Under the pieces are notes generated by a model, which was not told where the DNA came from, made no database searches, and was given only the letters and a program-made list of their open reading frames with translations. Below are positions 57,670-64,000 of a stretch of DNA of 64,000 bases, one piece after another; within the stretch, counting starts at the first letter, position 1; every line of letters begins with the position of its first letter. Both the position numbers and the translations under genes were made by a program. Source of the DNA: Stenotrophomonas sp. 57 (lineage in GTDB: Bacteria > Pseudomonadota > Gammaproteobacteria > Xanthomonadales > Xanthomonadaceae); assembly GCF_030291075.1 (NCBI RefSeq), contig NZ_CP127407.1, positions 680,001-744,000 on the forward strand, in the 5' to 3' direction.

Positions 57670-58596
57670 ATGAAGATCTTCCTGGCACTCTGGTACGCAC
57701 TGAAGGCGCTGGCCCGGCTGGCGATGATCGGCATGGCGATGGCCGTGCTTGGCTCCGGTCCGGCCCATGCGGCGGCGGCCTCAGGCACCGGCAAGGTGCA
57801 GGTCGAGGTGGTCGGCAAGGGCCGCCCGCTGCTGATGATCCCCGGCCTCAACAGCAGCGCCGAGGTCTGGCGCGAGACCTGCCTGGCGCTGGAGAACGTG
57901 CAGTGCCACCTGGTGCAGCTGCCGGGCTTTGCCGGCGCAGCGCCCGCCGATCCGCGCCCGGCCGAGTTCCTGTCGGCGGTGCGCGGCCAGTTGCTGGCCT
58001 ACCTGCACGACCAGCACCTGGGCCCGGTGGTGGTGATCGGCCACAGCCTCGGCGGCCTGCTGGGCCTGCAGATGGCGCAGGCCGAGCCGAAGGCGGTCAG
58101 CGCGCTGGTGGTGGTTGATGCATTGCCGTTCCTGCCGGCGGCGCGTGACCCGAACGCCACCGCAGACAGCGTGCGGCCGATGGCCGACCAGCTGCGCAAG
58201 GGCATGCTCGCCGCCGACGCCGCGCAGTGGCAGGCGCAGCTGAAAGCCGGCCTGCCGGGCATGACCCGTGATCCGCAGCGCCAGGCCGAGCTGGGCCGCT
58301 GGGGCGAGAGCAGTGACCGACAGACCACCGCCGACGCCATGCACGGGGTGATGACCACCGACCTGCGTGACAGCATCGCCTCCGTCAGCGCACCGACGCT
58401 GGTACTGGGCAGCTGGGCCGGTTACCAGCCGATGGGCGGTACCGAAGAAAGCACCCGCGCGGTGTTCCAGGCGCAGTACGCGAAACTGCAGGGCGTGCAG
58501 ATCGCGATGAGCGCGCAGGGGTTCCACTTCCTGATGTGGGATGATCCGCGCTGGCTGCAGCAGCAGGTGCAGCGTTTCCTCGCCGCGCACCCCTGA
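57670..58596 (+). CDS. Exported alpha/beta hydrolase
   Basis: A 308-residue protein with a signal peptide (ALARLAMIGMAMAVLGSG to about AHAA). The fold elements of an alpha/beta hydrolase are plain. The oxyanion strand is RPLLMIPGLNSSAEVW, the nucleophile elbow GHSLGGLLGLQMA near residue 122, an acid region APTLVLGSWAGY, and the catalytic histidine in GFHFLMWDDP near residue 287. ATG follows GAAGGAGCAGACG, a good ribosome site. The substrate is unknown. It precedes a two-component pair by about 40 bp and may be co-transcribed. Confidence 0.85.
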   Translation: MKIFLALWYALKALARLAMIGMAMAVLGSGPAHAAAASGTGKVQVEVVGKGRPLLMIPGLNSSAEVWRETCLALENVQCHLVQLPGFAGAAPADPRPAEFLSAVRGQLLAYLHDQHLGPVVVIGHSLGGLLGLQMAQAEPKAVSALVVVDALPFLPAARDPNATADSVRPMADQLRKGMLAADAAQWQAQLKAGLPGMTRDPQRQAELGRWGESSDRQTTADAMHGVMTTDLRDSIASVSAPTLVLGSWAGYQPMGGTEESTRAVFQAQYAKLQGVQIAMSAQGFHFLMWDDPRWLQQQVQRFLAAHP

Positions 58597-58632
58597 CCCT
58601 TGTCTGCCCTCCTGCCACCGCCGAGAGTCCGC

Positions 58633-59682
58633 ATGGACGCCACCACCTCATCCCGCCGCTTCTGGACGCTCAATGCGCTGGCCTGGGCCGGCTACGCGAT
58701 GTACGGGCTGTGGGCAGGGATGCGGATCGGCGGCGGCGTGGTGTTCAGCGGCATCGTGCTGATCACCGTCAGCGTAGCCGCCTGCCTGTGGATGTGCAGC
58801 GGCATGCTGCGCGCGGTGGCACTGCGCCAGCGCTGGTGGGAGGGGAGCCTGGGCAGCCTGGTGTTGAAACTGGCCGCCGGTGTGGTGGCCGGCGCCAGCG
58901 TCGCGCAGGTGGCAACTGCCGCGCTGCTGCTACCGGCGCTGGCACTGGGCTGGGTGCAGCTGCCCGGCGGCCACGCGGATTACCGGTGGTCTTCGCTGCT
59001 GGTGTACTGGATGAACACCGCGCTGTTCCTGCTGATGTGGACCGGACTGTGGGCCGGCCTGCATGGCCTGCGCCGAGCCCGCCACAGTGAGTTGGCGCGC
59101 CTGCGCGCCGAAGCCGAACGCAGCGCGCTGGAACGCGATGCACTGCGCGCACGGCTCAATCCGCACTTCGTGTTCAACGCGCTGAACAACCTGCGCGCGC
59201 TGATCCTGGAAGACCCCGAGCGCGCCCGCGACATGGTCACGCGCCTGTCGCGCACGCTGCGCCAAGCGCTGGCGCACAACCGCAGCGAGCAGGTCACGCT
59301 GGCCGAAGAACTGGCGGTGGTGGACGACTATCTGGCGATCGAAGCCATCCACTTCGAGCAGCGCCTGCAGGTAGCTCGGCGCATCGATGCTGACGCCCTG
59401 CAGGCGCAGTTGCCGGCGATGGTCCTGCAGCTGCTGGTGGAGAATGCGATCAAGCACGGCATTGCCAGCCGCCCCGGTGGTGGCGAGGTGCAGATCCAGG
59501 TCACGCTGGACAGCGATGTCTTGCGACTGCAGGTGGACAACCCGCTGGGCAACGCCAGCGAGCCTGCCGACGGGCATGGCGTCGGCCTGGCCTATCTGCG
59601 TGCGCAGCTCGGTTCGCGTGGCCGTTTCACCCTGCAGCCGATCGGCGACCGCATGCAGGCCCTTCTGGAGATTCCGCAATGA
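58633..59682 (+). CDS. LytS/YpdA-type sensor histidine kinase
   Basis: A 349-residue inner-membrane kinase. Four to five membrane helices occupy about residues 12-150. A short coiled coil follows (SELARLRAEAERSALERDAL). The His_kinase domain has RLNPHFVFNALNNLRALI with the phosphorylated histidine, and the ATPase domain has LLVENAIKHGI and GHGVGLAYLRAQLG. No separate input domain is seen. The ATG at 58633 is preferred over a TTG 11 codons earlier. It overlaps the regulator gene by 4 bp. Confidence 0.9.
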   Translation: MDATTSSRRFWTLNALAWAGYAMYGLWAGMRIGGGVVFSGIVLITVSVAACLWMCSGMLRAVALRQRWWEGSLGSLVLKLAAGVVAGASVAQVATAALLLPALALGWVQLPGGHADYRWSSLLVYWMNTALFLLMWTGLWAGLHGLRRARHSELARLRAEAERSALERDALRARLNPHFVFNALNNLRALILEDPERARDMVTRLSRTLRQALAHNRSEQVTLAEELAVVDDYLAIEAIHFEQRLQVARRIDADALQAQLPAMVLQLLVENAIKHGIASRPGGGEVQIQVTLDSDVLRLQVDNPLGNASEPADGHGVGLAYLRAQLGSRGRFTLQPIGDRMQALLEIPQ

Positions 59683-60410
59683 GTGGCGTACTGCGTGTGC
59701 TGATTGTCGATGACGCCCGGCTGGCGCGGCAGGAGCTGCGTACGCTGTTGACGGCGCTGCCATGGGTGCAGTGCGTGGGTGAGGCCGACGATGTGCCTGC
59801 CGCGCGCGAGGCGATCGCCACGCTGGCGCCGGACCTGGTGCTGCTGGACGTGCAGATGCCTTCCGGCAGTGGTTTCGATGTGCTGGACGGCCTGGAAACG
59901 GTGCCGGCGGTGGTGTTCGTCACTGCCTACGATACCTACGCCGTGCGCGCGTTCCAGGCCAATGCGCTGGATTATCTGGTGAAGCCTGTCGAGGCGCCAC
60001 GCTTACTGGAGGCGCTGGAGCGGGCGCGCCAGCGCGAGGCCGTGCAGGCCGAAGCGCCGCAGTCACGCAGTACGCTGGCCGCGCAGGACCAGGTGTTCGT
60101 GCGTGAGGGCGAACGCTGCTGGTTCGTCGCCGTCTCGGAGATCCGCCGGCTGGTGGTGGACGGCAACTACACGCGGCTGTGGTTCCGTGACCAGAACGCC
60201 TTGCTGGCCCGCAGCCTGAGCGCGCTGGAAGCACGCCTGCCGCAGGATCTGTTCTTCCGTGCCAACCGCAATACCCTGGTCAACCTGCGCCGCATCCGTT
60301 GCGTGACGCCCAGCATCGGCGATGGGTACGACCTGATGCTGGACGACGGCAGCGAGGTGGAGGTGTCGCGGCGGCAGGCGCGGGAACTGCGCGAGCGGAT
60401 GGCGTTGTAG
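59679..60410 (+). CDS. LytTR-family response regulator
   Basis: A 243-residue regulator. The receiver domain (about 5-120) has the acidic pair IVDDARLARQEL, the phospho-aspartate in LLDVQMPSGSG near residue 57, and the lysine in LVKPVEAP. The LytTR DNA-binding domain (about 140-240) shows VAVSEIRRLVVDGNYTRLW, FFRANRNTLVNLRRI and VSRRQARELRERM. It is paired with the kinase upstream by ATGA overlap. The target genes are not known; the exported hydrolase is a candidate neighbour. Confidence 0.93.
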   Translation: MSGVLRVLIVDDARLARQELRTLLTALPWVQCVGEADDVPAAREAIATLAPDLVLLDVQMPSGSGFDVLDGLETVPAVVFVTAYDTYAVRAFQANALDYLVKPVEAPRLLEALERARQREAVQAEAPQSRSTLAAQDQVFVREGERCWFVAVSEIRRLVVDGNYTRLWFRDQNALLARSLSALEARLPQDLFFRANRNTLVNLRRIRCVTPSIGDGYDLMLDDGSEVEVSRRQARELRERMAL

Positions 60411-60460
60411 GGGCGGCCAGCGGTTACCCTGTGCAGCGGATTCCCACGTTGCACCACGCC

Positions 60461-61018
60461 ATGTCCATCGTCCTCACCGATTTCGCCCGTCCCCGCCTGT
60501 TCCCACGCGTGCCACGCGGCAACACCATCCAGGACTGCACTGCCGAGCAGTTCGAGGCACACCTCAATGCGCACGCGCCACTGAAGGTGCTCGATGGCTA
60601 CGCGCCGTTCTGCAAGCTGTTCGTCTACGACAACTGGACCAGCACGCGCTGCCTGACGGTGCCGATCACCGAGGCCAACCGCCACCAGCTGCGCAGTGGC
60701 TATGAGGCGCGCAATCGTGACGAGCTGCCGGTGCTGGTGCGCTGGTTCGAAGGCGTGGAGTCCCCGCGTGCGAACTATCTGGTGGTGATCCTGTACAGCG
60801 CCGAGCAGCTGGCGAAGGAAGGTTCACCGATCGAGGCCGATTGGGGCATTGTCGGCTGCATCTACACCGCGGAACCGGAAGAGGTGCCGATGGCGCCGAT
60901 CACGATGATGCGCAACGCACTGGGCGTAGAGGAGGGCGGGTCCGGCGTGCCGCTGGATCGCGAGGCTTACCGGCGCTCGGTGGCGTTCTGGGAGAACAAC
61001 GCCAACTGGCGGCCCTGA
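60461..61018 (+). CDS. DUF3228 family protein
   Basis: A 185-residue cytosolic protein recognised as DUF3228 by its pattern. VLTDFARPRLFPRVPRGNTI opens it, then DGYAPFCKLFVYDNWTS, the repeated NYLVVILYSAEQL, and DWGIVGCIYTAEPEEVPM. MMRNALGVEEGGSGVPLDREAY and SVAFWENNA end it. The family has no established function. The ATG at 60461 is chosen; an open frame of 54 codons upstream runs through the previous gene's end. It may be the last gene of the lyt-type run. Confidence 0.85.
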   Translation: MSIVLTDFARPRLFPRVPRGNTIQDCTAEQFEAHLNAHAPLKVLDGYAPFCKLFVYDNWTSTRCLTVPITEANRHQLRSGYEARNRDELPVLVRWFEGVESPRANYLVVILYSAEQLAKEGSPIEADWGIVGCIYTAEPEEVPMAPITMMRNALGVEEGGSGVPLDREAYRRSVAFWENNANWRP

Positions 61019-61108
61019 GCCCACGCTGTGGCCGGACAGCCGGCATGCGAAGAGGGTAACGGCAGTGGAGCGCTACCATGGCGGTGAATCAACGCAGGGA
61101 GCACAGGG

Positions 61109-61741
61109 ATGGATGTTCGACATTGGATGCTGTTCGCATGGGTCGCCGCAGGCCTGCTGGCCGCATGTGAAAGCTCGGCAGCAAAGTACGATGCAGGCGC
61201 AGCCTGTGGGTCCCTGTCCGACGTGACGCAGATCCGCGACGCGGGCGTGGGTTCACTGCAGGCGCAGGCAACCTCGGGGCGTTGCACGTTCCATGTGGAA
61301 GCGGATGACGCAGCAGCGCTTTCGCGTCAGCAGTCGTTGCTCCAGAGCGTGTCGGCGATCGCCTGTGGTGCGCCAGCCACCACCCGGCCTTCGCAAGGGG
61401 CTGCGGGCTTCGACCTGCAGATGCCTGCGCGTTGCCCACTCTCTTCCAGCACGCCGTTGATTGCACGGGAAGGAGGCTGGCACCAGCGGCGGCTCTCGTC
61501 GGTCCCGATGTATCCTGCGGCCGCCATGCGCGAAGCCCAGGAGGGCGTTGTCGAGCTGATGCTGCTGCTGGATGCACAGGGCAAGACCCAGGCGATCATC
61601 CTGTCCCGGTCCAGTGCGTACCCACTGCTCGATGCGGCGGCGCTCAAGCACGCGCGTGACTGGCGTTATGAGCGTGAAGCGGCGGACAAGGCGCCAAACA
61701 TGAGCCTGATACGCGGAACGGTCACGTTCAAGCTCAACTAG
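61109..61741 (+). CDS. Lipoprotein with C-terminal TonB-like domain
   Basis: A 210-residue protein. The start MDVRHWMLFAWVAAGLLAAC ends in a lipobox, so a lipoprotein is likely. The middle (SGRCTFHVEADDAAALSRQ, APATTRPSQGAAG) has several cysteines. The last ~85 residues form a TonB C-terminal domain (MYPAAAMREAQEGVVELMLL, SAYPLLDAAALKHARDWRYE) ending TVTFKLN. There is no proline-rich spacer or N-terminal TonB helix with the ExbD-contact histidine, so it is unlikely to be an active energy transducer. Convergent with the next gene, overlapping by 4 bp. Confidence 0.8.
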   Translation: MDVRHWMLFAWVAAGLLAACESSAAKYDAGAACGSLSDVTQIRDAGVGSLQAQATSGRCTFHVEADDAAALSRQQSLLQSVSAIACGAPATTRPSQGAAGFDLQMPARCPLSSSTPLIAREGGWHQRRLSSVPMYPAAAMREAQEGVVELMLLLDAQGKTQAIILSRSSAYPLLDAAALKHARDWRYEREAADKAPNMSLIRGTVTFKLN

Positions 61742-62241
61742 GGCGTCTGCAGGGCGGGCTCGGCCTTCCACTCCCACCAGCGGTAGTGGTACTCGCGCTC
61801 GGTCGCGCTCCATGGCTGCGCGCAGCAGGTGCACGTCAGCCGGTAGCATTCGCCCCAGCCGTCCTCCGCTTCGCCCCGTGCACGCAGCTGCACGTGACCT
61901 TGTTCCAGCAGCGGCTCGGGGTTGAAGAACACGTAGGAAGGGTAGAGCGCACACAGGCAGCCTTCGCGCGCCTGCCAGTGGCGCAGCCGTTGCAGGGCCG
62001 CCTTGAGGTGAGCCTGGTTGCTGATCAGCATGCCGCCAAGGGCGACGCCCTGGCAGCTGCGTTCAATCGTATCCACATGCGCGCTCAACGCCTCCAGGGA
62101 TGCGGGAGTGAACAATCGGGCGACGGTGCGTGCGGCATCGGTGATGCGCGTTGCGTCGCGCGACAACAGGTCCTGCAGCAGCACATCGGCCTGTGCATCG
62201 TCGAGCCGGGGAATCGGTACTGCGGACCACGGCCAGCGCAT
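61738..62241 (-). CDS. Hypothetical protein of 167 residues
   Basis: I do not recognise this protein. The ATG at 62241 shares its A with the TGA of ybaK, so it is probably co-translated. It is soluble, with SAVPIPRLDDAQADVLLQDL at the start and a middle helix (LEALSAHVDTIERSCQGVAL). A cysteine-rich end (EGCLCALYPSYVF, CYRLTCTCCAQPW) is followed by YHYRWWEWKAEPAL. The cysteine cluster could bind metal, but the spacing fits no motif I know. Confidence 0.7.
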   Translation of the reverse strand: MRWPWSAVPIPRLDDAQADVLLQDLLSRDATRITDAARTVARLFTPASLEALSAHVDTIERSCQGVALGGMLISNQAHLKAALQRLRHWQAREGCLCALYPSYVFFNPEPLLEQGHVQLRARGEAEDGWGECYRLTCTCCAQPWSATEREYHYRWWEWKAEPALQTP

Positions 62242-62714
62242 CAACGTGCCTTGCCGATGGCAGCGTAGTGGCCGGTTGTCAGCCGCAGCAGGTCAGCCGG
62301 CGCCAGTTCCACTTCCAGGCCGCGGCGACCGGCGCTGACATGCAGCGCGGGCAATGCCTGCGCACTGGCGTCCAGGAAGGTGCGCAGGCGCTTCTTCTGC
62401 CCCAGTGGGCTGATGCCGCCGACCAGGTAGCCGGTCGCGCGCTGCGCTGCGTCGGCGGCGGCCATCTCGCACTTCTTGCAGCCGGCCGCTTCGGCCAAGG
62501 CCTTCAGGTCCAGCTGGCCGGCCACCGGTACGATCGCCACCAGCAGTTCGTGTGCCTCGGTGCTGGCCAGCAGGGTCTTGAACACCTGGGCCGGGTCGAG
62601 GCCGAGCTTGTCGACGGCTTCGCCGCCATACGATTCGGCGTGGGCGTCGTGCACGTAGCTGCGCACGGTGTGGGCGATCTTCTCGCGCTTGAGCAGGTTG
62701 ATGGCCGGGGTCAT
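62241..62714 (-). CDS. ybaK: Cys-tRNA(Pro)/Cys-tRNA(Cys) deacylase YbaK
   Basis: A 157-residue editing enzyme of the YbaK/ProX family that removes cysteine from tRNA(Pro). The ATG at 62714 gives MTPAINLLKREKIAHTVRSY, the canonical start; 35 codons of open frame upstream cross a hairpin and are not used. VDKLGLDPAQVFKTLLAS carries the family's conserved lysine. LLVAIVPVAGQLDLKALAEA, KCEMAAADAAQRATGYLVGG and ISPLGQKKRLRTFLDASA are further signatures. Confidence 0.95.
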   Translation of the reverse strand: MTPAINLLKREKIAHTVRSYVHDAHAESYGGEAVDKLGLDPAQVFKTLLASTEAHELLVAIVPVAGQLDLKALAEAAGCKKCEMAAADAAQRATGYLVGGISPLGQKKRLRTFLDASAQALPALHVSAGRRGLEVELAPADLLRLTTGHYAAIGKAR

Positions 62715-62808
62715 GGGGGCATCGTAGCGCGTGCTGGGCGCGTTGCCTTGACCGAGGCTACTGGCCCCCACTCTGGTGGATGCGTGATGTTCGGCCGTGC
62801 GCAAACGC

Positions 62809-62836
62809 AGAACGGGCACCCGAAGGCGCCCGTTCT
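62809..62836 (-). terminator. Possible terminator downstream of ahcY
   Basis: A 9-bp perfect stem AGAACGGGC / GCCCGTTCT with a ten-base loop. On the minus strand only a weak T-rich tract (TGCGTTTGC) follows, so strength is uncertain. Confidence 0.5.
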
Positions 62837-62852
62837 GTCTGCATCCGTTGCT

Positions 62853-62890
62853 GGGGGCAGAGCCCTTTCCTGCGGAAAGGGATCCGACCC
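62853..62890. repeat. GGGTC-type palindromic repeat
   Basis: GGGGGCAGAGCCCTTTCC ... GGAAAGGGATCCGACCC, 8 bp after the ahcY stop codon. Confidence 0.8.
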
Positions 62891-62898
62891 GGGCACGA

Positions 62899-64000
<1,102 letters not shown>

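Noticed and set aside
61109..61741. Calling the TonB-C-domain protein a true TonB energy transducer
   Set aside because: It has a lipobox instead of a TonB N-terminal helix, no proline-rich spacer, and no exbB/exbD neighbours.

Overview
The window is GC-rich (roughly two thirds G+C) chromosomal DNA from a member of the Xanthomonadaceae, most likely the Stenotrophomonas maltophilia group. The evidence is indirect but consistent: dozens of short palindromes that end in GTAG (the SMAG/GTAG-REP type known from S. maltophilia), an Ax21-family outer-membrane protein, a division/cell-wall (dcw) cluster without murD between mraY and ftsW, and the gene orders glyA-nrdR-ribD, rsmI/lpoA/yraN-rnpB-mraZ and lpxC/dciA-M23-secA. 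No plasmid, prophage, integron, IS transposase, CRISPR array or tRNA gene was seen.

Layout. 1-1444: end of a cellulose operon (bcsC 3' end, bcsZ). 1506-6219: purine/NCS2 permease, an outer-membrane barrel protein, ettA and a divergent RcnB-like exported protein; the ettA/rcnB-like gap carries LacI-type palindromes. 6312-11258: a very large autotransporter. 11485-14378: glyA, two tandem related membrane proteins, nrdR. 14457-15542 and 19191-23435: riboflavin genes (ribD, then FMN riboswitch-ribE-ribB-ribH) with nusB and thiL. Between them are three tandem paralogous exported proteins of unknown function (15579-18141) and an Ax21-family protein. 23624-25144: an orphan fimbrial adhesin and a truncated pilus chaperone. 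25356-30414: FAD-linked oxidase, YdjM-type membrane protein, yraN, lpoA, and divergent rsmI. 30530-30884: RNase P RNA. 30974-33042: DM13 protein, a poorly coding stretch, and an NRDE/TANGO2-family protein.

33366-50176 is the dcw cluster, mraZ rsmH ftsL ftsI murE murF mraY ftsW murG murC ddl ftsQ ftsA ftsZ lpxC. Nearly all its genes overlap by about 4 bp or sit next to each other, so it should work as one or a few long transcripts supplying peptidoglycan precursors, the divisome and the first committed step of lipid A synthesis. dciA (the DnaB helicase loader family), an M23 peptidase and secA follow. 54962-64000 holds a MutT-ThiE fusion, a DUF4124-like protein, metF, an alpha/beta hydrolase, a LytS/LytR-type two-component pair, DUF3228, a TonB-C-domain lipoprotein, a small unknown protein, ybaK and the 3' part of ahcY.

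Two palindromic repeat families fill many intergenic gaps: GTAG-ended REPs, often as inverted pairs, and a second hairpin of the form GGGGTCGGATC...GCTCTGACCCC. In three genes such a repeat lies in frame inside the coding sequence. The most noteworthy unexplained signals are the three-gene exported family, an exact three-fold 11-bp direct repeat between lpxC and dciA that points an unassigned transcript antisense to dciA, a consensus DnaA box plus candidate MraZ boxes upstream of mraZ, a LacI-type operator set near ettA, and the in-gene REPs. No clearly new defence or mobile system was recognised.
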